Positions 38,301-46,330 of a DNA stretch of 64,000 nt are shown here, in pieces. The stretch is taken from positions 1 through 64,000 of the forward strand of contig CAVUJV010000003.1 in the NCBI GenBank assembly GCA_963741845.1, written 5' to 3'. This DNA comes from Roseiarcus sp963741845 (GTDB lineage: Bacteria > Pseudomonadota > Alphaproteobacteria > Rhizobiales > Beijerinckiaceae). A model generated the notes under the pieces. That model was not told the DNA's origin and ran no database searches. It saw only the letters and a program-made list of their open reading frames with translations. Every line of letters begins with the position of its first letter. Positions within the stretch are counted from its first letter, which is position 1. Position numbers and translations under genes: made by a program.

Positions 38301-38826
38301 ACGGCTGCTTGGCCATGACATCCGCGTCCGCTCGCGACCCGGACACGGTTCGGTCTTCTCGGTCTCGGCGCCGGTCGGATCCGCGCCGGCCCAAAGCCGG
38401 GAGGCGTCGGCGTCGGGGCCGCTTCCCGCAACGGACGCGCCGCTCGCGGGCCTGAAGGTTCTCGTCATCGACAACGAGCCGCGCGTGCTGGACGGCATGC
38501 GGACGCTGCTCGAACGCTGGGGCTGCGCGACGGCGACGGCGAGCGGTCTCGGCGACGCACGCGAGGCGCTGCGCGCCTTCGGGCCGCCCGACGTCGTGAT
38601 CGCGGATTATCATCTCGACGAGGGCGACGGGATCGCGGCCATCCGCGCATTGCGTGGCGATCTCGGGCGTCCGATTCCCGCGATCCTCGCGACCGCCGAC
38701 CGCAGCCCGGAAGTTCGCGACCTTGCGGCAGGCGAGGAGATCGCGATCCTCAACAAGCCCGTCAAGCCCGCCCCGCTTCGCGCCCAGCTTGCGCGTTGCG
38801 GCGCCATGCGGGAGGCGGCGGAGTAA
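35314..38826 (+). CDS. Hybrid histidine kinase with N-terminal SSS (sodium/solute symporter) domain
   Basis: A 1170-residue multidomain sensor. Residues about 1-510 form roughly 12-13 membrane helices homologous to sodium/solute symporters (SWTYYGSVGLA, FLPIYIGPILVMGLGAP). Then a PAS-type domain (ALDHARQGITVFDSNLALTAWN, about 640-760), a coiled coil, HisKA with the phospho-acceptor in AASHDILQPLNAARL, HATPase_c (NLVSNALKYT, DTGIGIP, GVGLGLSIV) and a C-terminal receiver (VIADYHLDEGDG with the acceptor Asp, LNKPVKP). This is the CrbS/MxtR/NahK-like architecture, in which a transporter-like domain may sense or import a metabolite such as acetate. No partner regulator is adjacent; ligand unknown. 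Confidence 0.9.
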   Translation: MNGATVFVTAIGYVLLLFLIAWWGDRGGRRFVTGRPRLVVYALSLAVYCTSWTYYGSVGLASTHGLEFLPIYIGPILVMGLGAPLVARIANLARSQNLTTVADFVSARYGKSQATAAVAALIALIGLAPYVALQLKAASTTLITVVHSFDTARLAPDRPSAAFSLAISAGLAAFAIAFGTRRINPKEHQNGLILAIAVESIVKLAAFLGVGAFVVWGLSGGIAGLTEAANSDPRIASVIQTRPDPVVWGVTTLLSAFAIVLLPRQFHVTVVENHDEREIRTAAWLFPAYLIVINLFVAPLAIAGLQTFPEGAINRDLTVLALPLAANAHGVALMTMIGGLSAATGMVVLDSLALAITISNDLVMPLLLRRRVAREAPGDIGALVLWVRRLSIVGVLALGFTYERLTSESDLVSIGLLSFAAVAQIAPAFLGGLFWRRGTARGAIAGMTLGSLAWAYLLFLPSIGPHGAIAEYFDKGPLAIGWLSPASLVSFAPNALVGGAVLSLLVNIAALVVFSLTRQPSALERTQANAFAGSGGKPQAFRLWGSSTTTAELEAAVARYLGASRAHRAFSAFVRDSGLDYDPQREASAQLIRHAEFLLSPAIGASTSRQVLSLILRPRAVSGQSALKLIDEASAAIQTSRDQLQHALDHARQGITVFDSNLALTAWNREFVELFDLPASMLRHGIGLDEIVRFNASRGAYGPGNSDDFVAERVAALLYDDQPSRLRLFSTHRVIEVRSARLPDGGVVTTYTDVTQTVQTEEALEAANVLLEHRVDERTAELKRLNAELARAKTIAEEANLSKTRFLAAASHDILQPLNAARLYASSLAESAGQSGNERADLAHNVDVSLEAVEEIIGALLDISRLDAGAMKPEVSDVPVADLMRMLEIEFAPLAQGKGLALRFVPSMLAIRTDRRLMRRLLQNLVSNALKYTVSGKVLVGCRRSGACLRIEVWDTGIGIPADQQRAVFREFQRLDQGARVARGVGLGLSIVERLGRLLGHDIRVRSRPGHGSVFSVSAPVGSAPAQSREASASGPLPATDAPLAGLKVLVIDNEPRVLDGMRTLLERWGCATATASGLGDAREALRAFGPPDVVIADYHLDEGDGIAAIRALRGDLGRPIPAILATADRSPEVRDLAAGEEIAILNKPVKPAPLRAQLARCGAMREAAE

Positions 38827-38964
38827 CGGACTGCCGGCGTCCCCACGCATTCGTGAGATCAGGAGGAAGCGGAAGAGATCGGGGCGCGCCGCTGCCTCCC
38901 CGCTTTCGCCCAGGGCTGAATTTCGACTATAGGCTTTACGCGTCCTTCATCCGAGACATCCTTC

Positions 38965-39987
38965 ATGAACGCCGAACTCCGCCCCTTCGACGACATCCGC
39001 GCGCTCCTGAAGCAGATGCCCGGTCCCGACGAAGCTGCGGCGGCCGAGGCCCGCGAACGCGAGGCCCAATTGACGAAGCCCGCCGGCTCGCTCGGGCGCC
39101 TCGAGGACATCGCGGCCTTCATGGCGGGCTGGCAGGGCGCGGCCCGTCCGCATGCCGACAATCCGCTCGTCGCGGTCTTCGCGGGCAATCACGGCGTGGT
39201 CGCCAAGGGCGTCTCGCCCTTTCCGCAGTCGGTGACCCAGGCGATGGTCGCGAATTTCACGAGCGGCGGCGCGGCCATCAATCAGATCTGCAAGGCCTTC
39301 GACATTTCGCTCAAGGTTTACGAGCTCGCGCTCGAACAGCCGACCGGCGACATCACCGAAGGCCCCGCGATGGACGAGCGGACCTGCGCGGGCACGATGG
39401 CCTTCGGCATGGAGGCGCTGGCCTCCGAGCCGGATCTGCTGGTGCTCGGCGAAATGGGAATCGGCAACACGACCGCGGCGGCCGCGATCTATTGCGCGCT
39501 CTTCGGCGGCGAGGCGGAGGACTGGGTCGGCCGCGGCACCGGCGTCGACGACGTCGGCCTCAAGCGCAAGGCGGACGCCGTGCGCGCCGCCGTCGCATTG
39601 CACAAGCCGCACATCAAGGATCCCCTCGACGCGCTCGCCCGCCTCGGCGGCCGCGAGATCGCCGCGATGGCGGGCGCCATTCTCGCCGCGCGGATTCGCC
39701 GCACTCCGGTTCTGCTCGATGGATTTGTCGTCTGTTCCGCTGCGGCGGTCCTTCATGCGATGGATAAAGCCGCGCTCGATCATTGTCTCGCCGGCCATGT
39801 GTCGGCCGAGCGCGCGCACCGGGCGGCGCTGGGCAAGCTCGGGAAGTCGCCGATCCTCGACCTCGGCATGAGGCTTGGCGAGGGCACAGGGGGCGCGCTG
39901 GCGGTCGCCGTCGTCAAGGCCGCCCTCGCCTGCCACGATGGAATGGCGACTTTCGCCGAGGCGGGGGTCGCGGGCAAGGAAGACTGA
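38965..39987 (+). CDS. cobT: Nicotinate-nucleotide--dimethylbenzimidazole phosphoribosyltransferase
   Basis: A 340-residue CobT that makes alpha-ribazole phosphate for the lower ligand of cobalamin. Key motifs: TKPAGSLGRLEDIA near the N-terminus, VFAGNHGVV, LGEMGIGNTTAAAA and the C-terminal RLGEGTGGALAV holding the catalytic Glu. It stands alone, without other cob genes or a visible cobalamin riboswitch upstream. Functionally it fits the B12-dependent ethylmalonyl-CoA mutase encoded at 56-58 kb. Confidence 0.95.
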   Translation: MNAELRPFDDIRALLKQMPGPDEAAAAEAREREAQLTKPAGSLGRLEDIAAFMAGWQGAARPHADNPLVAVFAGNHGVVAKGVSPFPQSVTQAMVANFTSGGAAINQICKAFDISLKVYELALEQPTGDITEGPAMDERTCAGTMAFGMEALASEPDLLVLGEMGIGNTTAAAAIYCALFGGEAEDWVGRGTGVDDVGLKRKADAVRAAVALHKPHIKDPLDALARLGGREIAAMAGAILAARIRRTPVLLDGFVVCSAAAVLHAMDKAALDHCLAGHVSAERAHRAALGKLGKSPILDLGMRLGEGTGGALAVAVVKAALACHDGMATFAEAGVAGKED

Positions 39988-40047
39988 CCTCGGAACCGGG
40001 GCGCGGGCCCCGGTCCGGGAGCCGCACAAGGCGAAACGGAGGAAACG

Positions 40048-40800
40048 ATGGCTTACAAGGACATCCTCGTCTATCTCAACTCGACGGCAGAAACGCTCGA
40101 GCGTCTCCGCCTCGCCAGCCAGTTGGCGAAGCTCCACGGCGGTCGGCTGACCGCCATCGACGTGAGTTCCATCGGCGCCGAAACTGCCGCGGTCACGCAG
40201 GATGTCTTCGCGAGCGTGACGAAATCCGCGGGCGTCGAGGCCACGTATGTTCCCGCGAGTTCTTCCATGAGCGCAGGCTTCGTGGATTGCGTCGACCTTA
40301 TCGTCGCGCCTGCGCCGGTCGGTGAATCGCGCGACACGGTCCGCAAGGGGACTCTCGACCGCGCGGTGACGGAATCCGGCGTGCCGGTCCTGATCCTGCC
40401 GTCCGACTGGACCGGGACTGCCGTCGGCCAGAGGGTTGTCATCGCATGGAACGGGGCGCCCGAGGCCCTGCGCGCGGTCCACGACGCGATGCCCTTCCTC
40501 AAGACGGCGGCGAAGGTCACCGTTTTCGCCTTCTCCTCAAGGCCCAGCGACCTGCGCGCCTCCGCCGAAACGCTCGTGCGGCATCTCGCGGCGCATGGCG
40601 TCACGGCGCTTGTCTCGGACTGGACCAACACCGGCGATCTCACGGCGATCGAGGCGCTGTTCGCAAGCCTCGATACGCAGGACGCCGATCTCATCGTCGC
40701 CGGCGCCTTTGGTCACTCGCGGCTCTACGAAGCGCTGTTCGGCGGCGTGAGCCTCGATCTCCTGCGGCAACAATCGCTGCCGGTCCTCATGTCGCACTGA
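40048..40800 (+). CDS. Universal stress protein family protein
   Basis: A 250-residue UspA-family protein. The N-terminal half starts MAYKDILVYLNSTAETLERL, and the second half ends with GAFGHSRLYEALFGGVSLDL and LPVLMSH, matching the G-x2-G-x9-G nucleotide-binding pattern of ATP-binding Usp proteins. GGAGG precedes the ATG. The gene follows cobT by 60 bases and may share its transcript. Role unknown beyond general stress. Confidence 0.9.
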   Translation: MAYKDILVYLNSTAETLERLRLASQLAKLHGGRLTAIDVSSIGAETAAVTQDVFASVTKSAGVEATYVPASSSMSAGFVDCVDLIVAPAPVGESRDTVRKGTLDRAVTESGVPVLILPSDWTGTAVGQRVVIAWNGAPEALRAVHDAMPFLKTAAKVTVFAFSSRPSDLRASAETLVRHLAAHGVTALVSDWTNTGDLTAIEALFASLDTQDADLIVAGAFGHSRLYEALFGGVSLDLLRQQSLPVLMSH

Positions 40801-41253
40801 CGCGGGCGGCGGCCCGGCATCAGACTTCCTGTCGCCGTCCGCGCTGCGCTGGCTTGCGGGAGTCTGGCGCGAAACCCGGACACAACCTAAGTGGTTGTCT
40901 TCGGTGTCGATTTTGGATTGACGCGGCCCGTCAAATCCGATATCCATTCGTCGATCACAAATTTGTGAACGATGTCGAATTTGGAACCTATGAGCAAACG
41001 GGTTCTTTGACAAAGAGTTGCAGGGGTTTCAGGTCGCGCGGGCGACCGTTGGGCCGAGCGTTGACGTGAAATATGCTCGGCCCAAAGCGAGCCCTGACAG
41101 GGCGATAACAACCGAATGGTTGCGTCAGCCCCTTGCTTGGCTCCTGGCGGTCGTTGTCGGTCATGCCGACCAGGTTCGCGCCTTTCCGGCAGGGGAGGCT
41201 CGAGCGGCAAGCCATAACCGCCTTGCCGTTTTGGCAAATTGCCGGAAGCTGGG
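40801..41253. other. Intergenic region with several palindromes, no clear gene
   Basis: Lies between convergent genes. It holds ACAACC-TAAGT-GGTTGT (40882-40898), a GGATTGACG/CGTCAAATCC inverted repeat near 40915-40938, a perfect palindrome CACAAATTTGTG (40956-40967), TTGACA at about 41007 and CAACC/GGTTG (41109-41122). A 75-codon minus-strand frame (41215-40988) has no known homology. It could encode a small RNA or be relic DNA. Confidence 0.4.
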
Positions 41254-41279
41254 GGGCCGCCCTTGGGGAAGGGCGGCCC
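41254..41279. terminator. Strong hairpin downstream of the orphan binding-protein gene
   Basis: GGGCCGCCC (41254-41262) pairs perfectly with GGGCGGCCC (41271-41279) around an 8-base loop, 49 bases past the stop of the minus-strand gene. Only a short T run follows on the plus side (41280-41282). Confidence 0.55.
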
Positions 41280-41328
41280 TTTCTCCGTGCGAACGGGCCC
41301 GCCGGGACGGGGCCCGTCTAAAGTCCAG

Positions 41329-42537
41329 TTACTTCTTCACGAGCGGACAGGCTGACTCGGAAATCTTGCCGTAGGCCTCTTCGCCGCTCATTGTCTTGAT
41401 CAGCTTGTAGTAGTCCCAGTCGCCCTTGGACTCGGATGGCTTCTTCACCTCGAAGATATACATGTCGTGCAGGAGGAGGCCGTCGGGCCGGATGACGCCG
41501 TTGGAGGTGAAGGCGTCGTCGATCTTCAACTTGTGAAGCGCGTCCATGACCTTGTCCGAGTCGGTCGATCCTGCCTCCTTGACCGCCTTGAGATAGGTCA
41601 GCGTCGCGGAATAGACCGCCGCCTGCGGCATGGTCGGCATCCGTCCGGTCTTGTCGTGGAAGCGCTTGGCGAAAGCGCGGCTGCGGTCGTCCAGATCCCA
41701 GTACCAGCCGTCTGTCAGGATGAGGCCCTGCGCGATTTCGAGGCCGACGGCGTGAATGTCCGACAGGAAGACGAGCAGCGCCGCGGGCTTCATCGACTTG
41801 GTAAGGCCGAACTCCGCGGCCGCCTTCAGCGAATTGGAGAAATCCGTGCCGGCGTTGGCGAGGCCGAGCACCTGCGCTCCGGAGCCCTGCGCCTGCAGAA
41901 GATAGGAGGCGAAATCCGACGTGCCGAGCGGCACGCGCACGTCGCCCAGGACCGTTCCCCCGCCCGCCTTCACGACATTCGCGGCGCCCGTCTCGAGCTG
42001 CGTGCCGAAGGCGTAGTCGGCGGTAAGGAAGAACCAGCTCTTGCCGCCCTGCCCCAGAATCGTCTTGGCCGTGCCGTTGGCGAGCGCGGTCGTGTCGTAA
42101 CCGTAGTGCATCGTGTAGGGCGTGCAGTCCTTGCCGGTCAGCGACGCGCCGGCCGCGCCGATGGCGAAGAAGGGGATCTTCTTCTCCTTGTTGGCGGCGT
42201 TCATGGCGAGGCTGACGCCCGTGTTCGAGCCGCCGAGCAGCATGGTCAGGCCCTTGGTGTCGGCCCATTCCTTGAATTTCTGGGCGCCGATGTCGGGCTT
42301 GTTCTGGTGGTCGGCGGTGAGAAGCTCGATCGGCTGGCCGAGCGCCGTGCCGCCCGCGTCCTGGATCGCCAGCTTGATCGCCTCGACGCCCGCCGTGCCG
42401 ATGACGTCGGCATAGGGACCGGACATATCGTCAATATCGCCGATGACGACCTTGTTGGACGCCGCCTGCGCCGCGCCTGCCGCGAGCGCGACGACGAAAG
42501 CGCCCGCAGCGAGCAGCTTGCGTTTGAAATCAGACAT
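41329..42537 (-). CDS. Branched-chain amino acid-type ABC transporter substrate-binding protein (orphan)
   Basis: A 402-residue periplasmic binding protein of the LivK/Peripla_BP_6 family. The signal peptide is MSDFKRKLLAAGAFVVALAA plus the cleavage region AAQAA. The mature part starts NKVVIGDIDDMSGPYADV and contains ADYAFGTQLETGA, typical of amino-acid or organic-acid binders. GGAGG lies ahead of the ATG at 42537. No liv permease or ATPase genes are nearby, so it must serve a system encoded elsewhere. Ligand unknown. Confidence 0.88.
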   Translation of the reverse strand: MSDFKRKLLAAGAFVVALAAGAAQAASNKVVIGDIDDMSGPYADVIGTAGVEAIKLAIQDAGGTALGQPIELLTADHQNKPDIGAQKFKEWADTKGLTMLLGGSNTGVSLAMNAANKEKKIPFFAIGAAGASLTGKDCTPYTMHYGYDTTALANGTAKTILGQGGKSWFFLTADYAFGTQLETGAANVVKAGGGTVLGDVRVPLGTSDFASYLLQAQGSGAQVLGLANAGTDFSNSLKAAAEFGLTKSMKPAALLVFLSDIHAVGLEIAQGLILTDGWYWDLDDRSRAFAKRFHDKTGRMPTMPQAAVYSATLTYLKAVKEAGSTDSDKVMDALHKLKIDDAFTSNGVIRPDGLLLHDMYIFEVKKPSESKGDWDYYKLIKTMSGEEAYGKISESACPLVKK

Positions 42538-42680
42538 TCGAACTCCTCCCACCTGCGGCCAAAGTCCCCGAAAGACTTCGACGGCGGAGAAGCCTTACCC
42601 TCACGGCGCCGGCTGGCGCAATGTCGACCTTCGGACGGCGCCTTGGCGGGCGCCGAACCGAGGCCCTATAAGGCGGGGCG

Positions 42681-43415
42681 ATGGGACGGGCGGAATCACG
42701 CAGGATAAGAGCGGCGCGGGCCGAACTCGTGTTCGAGCGGCTCGCCGCGGCCAATCCCGAGCCGAAGGGCGAGCTTCAATACAAGGACGCGTTTTCGCTT
42801 CTTGTCGCCGTCGTCCTCTCGGCGCAGGCGACCGACGCCAGCGTGAACAGGGCGACGCCGGCCCTCTTCGCGCTCGCCGACACGCCCGCAAAAATGGCGG
42901 CGCTCGGCGAGGACGCGATCGCCGAAAAGATCAGGACGATCGGGCTCTACCGTTCGAAGGCGCGCAATCTTGTCGCGCTGTCGCGCGCCATCGTCGAGCA
43001 GCATGGAGGGCAGACGCCGCGCGACCGCGAGGCGCTGGAGGCTCTGCCCGGCGTCGGACGCAAAACGGCGAATGTGGTTCTCAATGTCGCCTTCGGCGAG
43101 CCGACGCTGGCCGTGGACACGCATGTTTTCCGCGTCGCCAACCGCCTCGGCATCGCGCCCGGCAAAACGCCGCGCGAGGTGGAGGACGAGTTGCTGCGCA
43201 TAACTCCCGAGCGTTTCCTGCCGCACGCGCATCACTGGCTGATCCTGCACGGGCGCTACACATGTCAGGCCCGCAAGCCCCAATGCCCCGGCTGCGTGCT
43301 CAACGACATCTGCCCCTATGAGCCGAAGACCGTCGCAAGTGAGGCGGCTGCGTCCTTAAGCGACCCCCGGTCTCGATCCGGCGCCGCGAAGCCTCCGCGG
43401 CGGACGGCTCATTGA
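42681..43415 (+). CDS. nth: Endonuclease III (DNA glycosylase / AP lyase)
   Basis: A 244-residue base-excision-repair enzyme that removes oxidised pyrimidines. The helix-hairpin-helix LPGVGRKTANVV contains the catalytic Lys, and AVDTHVFRVANRL the catalytic Asp. The C-terminal iron-sulfur motif CQARKPQCPGCVLNDIC (C-X6-C-X2-C-X5-C) is complete. A 30-residue Ser/Arg/Pro tail follows the cluster. It is divergent from the binding-protein gene. Confidence 0.95.
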   Translation: MGRAESRRIRAARAELVFERLAAANPEPKGELQYKDAFSLLVAVVLSAQATDASVNRATPALFALADTPAKMAALGEDAIAEKIRTIGLYRSKARNLVALSRAIVEQHGGQTPRDREALEALPGVGRKTANVVLNVAFGEPTLAVDTHVFRVANRLGIAPGKTPREVEDELLRITPERFLPHAHHWLILHGRYTCQARKPQCPGCVLNDICPYEPKTVASEAAASLSDPRSRSGAAKPPRRTAH

Positions 43416-43493
43416 CCCGCCGAGCAAGGCTTGGTCAGGAAATCGCTTTCGCCAGGCGTCCGAGCCCGCGCAGGGTCCGCCAGCCGACGATTG

Positions 43494-43870
43494 CAGAAAA
43501 TGAGAATATCAGAACATTTTCTTCCGATTTTCAGGCGCTGCGCGGTATGATGCCTCATCGCCGTCAAGCCGGAAGCCGCCGCCCCATGCGGGAAATCGCC
43601 GAAGCCCTGCCCATGCCGAAGATCGGAATGCTTCGGCCATCTTTCAGCCATCTTTCGGCCGCCGTACCGCCCTCGAACGCGCCTGCGCCGGAAGGAAATG
43701 TCAGCGCAAGTGCTTGAAATCTCCCAATTCGCGGAAGGAAACGGCGCCATTTTCGGCAGATTTTTCGCTCAAAATACCCTCGAAACAGGCCCGTTTTCCC
43801 GCGTTTGACGCCGAACCAGGGGTGAAACAGCTCCAAAAGCGCGCCAAAATGCACGCCACGTCGCCCGGGC
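43494..43870 (-). repeat. Dispersed noncoding element R, copy 2
   Basis: Reverse-oriented partner of 23310-23680. Core 43687-43740 matches 23430-23483 at 48 of 54 bases with no gaps; TCAAGCCGGAAGCCGCC (43564-43580) complements copy 1's 23591-23607; the AT-rich end (AACATTTTCTTCCGATTTTC, near 43512-43531) corresponds to 23639-23660. One boundary lies against a broken SDR gene fragment at 43889. Bases 43416-44083 otherwise hold no intact gene. Confidence 0.65.
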
Positions 43871-43888
43871 CGGACATGAATCGCGTGG

Positions 43889-44002
43889 CATCAAGAGGCC
43901 GCCTCCGGCCACGACCACCCGACCGCTGAAGTCGTTCGATTCGGGCGTGCAGAAGAGATAGACGGCATCCGCTCTTTCCTCTGGCGTGGCGGCCGGTCCG
44001 CG
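43889..44002 (-). pseudogene. 3' remnant of a short-chain dehydrogenase gene
   Basis: About 38 codons read ATPEERADAVYLFCTPESND followed by FSGRVVVAGGGL, the typical C-terminus of an SDR oxidoreductase. Upstream in this frame a stop comes quickly and no start or Rossmann motif is present; downstream the frame runs into element R without a normal stop. It therefore looks like a truncated relic whose end was replaced by the repeat. Confidence 0.6.
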
Positions 44003-44083
44003 CTACACAGACGAAGCGAAACGCGGGAAGACGGGCTCGCGCGCATCTCGCGCGAGCCGGCCACGCTATTTGGGAGGAGACTG

Positions 44084-45247
44084 ATGTCCGCTCTGGATAT
44101 CGAGAGAGCTGATTTCCTGAGGGACGAGGAGATCGTCATCTTCGAGAAGTCGGTCGAGAAATTCCTTGACGAGCACGCGCCTCCGTCACGCGTCGAAAGC
44201 TGGCGACGCGACGGAATCGTCGAGCGCTCGATATGGCGGGAGGCGGGCGCGGCCGGCCTGCTTTGCCCCGCCGTTCCGGAAGCGTATGGCGGCGCCGGCG
44301 GCGACTTCCGGCACGAGGTCGTCGTTATGGAGCAGATCGCGAGGAAGGAGGTGAGCGGCTTCGCCGCCTCGCTCCATAACGCGATCGTCGCGCCCTACAT
44401 CCTTCACTACGGCTCGGAAGAGCAGAAGAGGCGCTGGCTCCCAAAAATGGCGTCGGGAGAGTTCGTCGGCGCGATCGCGATGACGGAGCCCGGCGCTGGC
44501 TCGGACCTGCAGGGCGTCAGGACGAGTGCGCGGCTCGAGGGCAATCACTACGTCATCAATGGGCAGAAGACCTTCATCAGCAACGGCCAGCTCGCCGATC
44601 TGGTCATCGTGGTGGCCAAGACCGATCCGTCGAAAGGCGCCAGGGGAACGTCGCTGATCGTTGTCGAAACTGCGGACGCGCCGGGCTTCCATCGCGGCCG
44701 CAATCTCGACAAGGTCGGCATGGAGGCGCAGGACACGTCCGAGCTCTTCTTCGAGGACGTGCGCGTGCCGACATCGAACCTGCTCGGCGTCGAGGAGGGC
44801 CAGGGTTTCGTGCAGCTCATGCAGCAGTTGCCGCAGGAGCGCCTCACGATCGGAATCAGTGGCGTCGCGGTGATGGAGCGGGCGCTTGAGCACACGATCG
44901 CCTATGTGAAGGAACGCAAGGCCTTCGGCCAGCGCCTGATCGACTTTCAAAACACCCAGTTCAAGCTTGCCGAATGCAAGACGGAGGCGACCGTCGCGCG
45001 CGTGTTCATCGATCGGCTGATCGGACTGCATCTCGAAGGCAAGCTGGACGCAGCCACCGCGTCCATGGCGAAATACTGGGTCTCGGACCTCGAGAACAAG
45101 ATCGTCGATGTCTGCCTGCAATTGTTCGGCGGCTACGGCTACATGAACGAATACCCGATCGCGCGGATGTTCCGGGACAGTCGCGTCCAGCGCATCTACG
45201 GCGGCGCGAACGAGATCATGAAGGTCCTGATCGCCCGCACGCTCTGA
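44084..45247 (+). CDS. Acyl-CoA dehydrogenase
   Basis: A 387-residue FAD-dependent acyl-CoA dehydrogenase catalysing the first step of fatty-acid or branched-acid beta-oxidation. Domains: N-terminal helical (about 10-120), middle beta (AMTEPGAGSDLQGVRTSA, about 125-220) and C-terminal helical with LFGGYGYMNEYPIARMFRDS and RIYGGANEIMK. The ERLTIGISGVAVMERAL stretch resembles the long-chain/isovaleryl subgroup. GGGAGGAG precedes the ATG. An enoyl-CoA hydratase follows 27 bases later, making a small beta-oxidation operon. Chain-length preference cannot be read from sequence alone. Confidence 0.92.
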   Translation: MSALDIERADFLRDEEIVIFEKSVEKFLDEHAPPSRVESWRRDGIVERSIWREAGAAGLLCPAVPEAYGGAGGDFRHEVVVMEQIARKEVSGFAASLHNAIVAPYILHYGSEEQKRRWLPKMASGEFVGAIAMTEPGAGSDLQGVRTSARLEGNHYVINGQKTFISNGQLADLVIVVAKTDPSKGARGTSLIVVETADAPGFHRGRNLDKVGMEAQDTSELFFEDVRVPTSNLLGVEEGQGFVQLMQQLPQERLTIGISGVAVMERALEHTIAYVKERKAFGQRLIDFQNTQFKLAECKTEATVARVFIDRLIGLHLEGKLDAATASMAKYWVSDLENKIVDVCLQLFGGYGYMNEYPIARMFRDSRVQRIYGGANEIMKVLIARTL

Positions 45248-45274
45248 GGCGGGACCGTCGAAGTTGAAAGGAGG

Positions 45275-46060
45275 ATGGCTTCGATGCCGATGACGATTTC
45301 CGAGCGGCGCGGCGCGGTTGCGATCCTGACGCTGAACAATCCGGAGAAATACAATGCGATCGCCGGCTCGCTTCTGGCCGACCTTGACGCAGCCTTCAGC
45401 GCCGCCGAGGCGGACCCGACCGTCCGCGCCGTCGTCCTTACAGGCGCTGGCAAGGGCTTTTGCGGGGGTGCGCAGCTGGGCACGGCGACGTTCGAGGCGG
45501 GAGCGGGCGTTGGCGACTGGATGCGCGCATCCATCAATCCCCTCATCGAGAAGGTGCGCGCGTCGCGACTGCCCGTCGTGGTGGCGGTCAACGGTCCGGC
45601 GGCGGGCGCGGGGGTCGGCCTGGCGTTGATGGGCGACGTCGTGATCGCGGCCCGCTCTGCGAAGTTTGTGCTGAGCTTCGTCAAGCTTGGCGCCGTGCTC
45701 GACGGCGGCAGCACAGCCTTTCTTCTGCGCGCGATTGGCGCTCCACGGACGCGCGCGCTTGCGCTGCTCGGCGAGCCGCTCCCGGCGGAAACGGCCGTCG
45801 AGTGGGGCCTTGTCTGGAAGGCGGTCGACGACGCGGAATTGATGCCGCAAGCGATGGCGCTCGCCGAAAGACTTGCCGAAGGGCCCCCGGTTGCGATCGG
45901 ACTCATCAAGGCGCAGCTCGAGAGCGCCTGGAATGCAACGCTCGGCGCCGCGCTGGACGCGGAGGCAACCGCACAATCGAAGGCTTTCGCGACGGATGAC
46001 TTGCAGGAGGGCGCTTCCGCTTTCATCGAAAAGCGCGCCGCGAGATTTCTGGGACGCTGA
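45275..46060 (+). CDS. Enoyl-CoA hydratase/isomerase family protein
   Basis: A 261-residue crotonase-fold protein. The oxyanion-hole regions are GAGKGFCGGAQL (about 57-68) and NGPAAGAGVGLALMGDVV (about 105-125). At the position of the second catalytic Glu of hydratases it has FVKLGAVLDGGSTAFLL, as in PaaG-like isomerases, so it may be an isomerase instead of a classic hydratase. AAAGGAGG lies ahead of the start; an internal Met (residue 4) is an alternative. It forms an operon with the acyl-CoA dehydrogenase. Confidence 0.88.
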   Translation: MASMPMTISERRGAVAILTLNNPEKYNAIAGSLLADLDAAFSAAEADPTVRAVVLTGAGKGFCGGAQLGTATFEAGAGVGDWMRASINPLIEKVRASRLPVVVAVNGPAAGAGVGLALMGDVVIAARSAKFVLSFVKLGAVLDGGSTAFLLRAIGAPRTRALALLGEPLPAETAVEWGLVWKAVDDAELMPQAMALAERLAEGPPVAIGLIKAQLESAWNATLGAALDAEATAQSKAFATDDLQEGASAFIEKRAARFLGR

Positions 46061-46253
46061 TGTCCTTCGCGTCGAAGCGATACAGTTCTTGAGCGCGAAC
46101 GAGCCGCGAGGACAGTCATACGAGAAAGGGAACGCCGTGCTTGGCGCAAAGCAAAGGCGAAGCGCTCGGCAAAGCAGTCGCCCGGCGCATGATCACAACG
46201 CGGACTGCGCGGCTTTTCGGAGTGGGGTTATGATAATAATTTCAGTAGGTTAA

Positions 46254-46330
46254 TGGTACCGCCACCCCGGCTCGAACGGGGGACCTCTAGATCCACAATC
46301 TAGCGCTCTAACCAGCTGAGCTATGGCGGC
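46254..46330 (-). tRNA. tRNA-His (anticodon GTG)
   Basis: A 77-base cloverleaf including encoded CCA. Acceptor GCCGCCA pairs with TGGCGGT, D-stem GCTC/GAGC, anticodon stem CTAGA/TCTAG with loop TTGTGGA (anticodon GTG), T-stem CCCCG/CGGGG with loop TTCGAGC. The first acceptor pair is G1-U72 and the discriminator is A73, the unusual set known for alphaproteobacterial tRNA-His that lacks the G-1 identity base. The intervals on either side (46061-46253 and 46331-46513) show no gene. Confidence 0.96.

Noticed and set aside
38827..38964. Cobalamin riboswitch upstream of cobT
   Set aside because: I looked for the B12-box type conserved sequence and long paired leader; the 138-base gap shows neither.
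40988..41215. A 75-codon minus-strand ORF in the gap after the stress protein gene
   Set aside because: No recognised homology, no convincing ribosome site, and it overlaps several palindromes; listed as part of the gene-free region.
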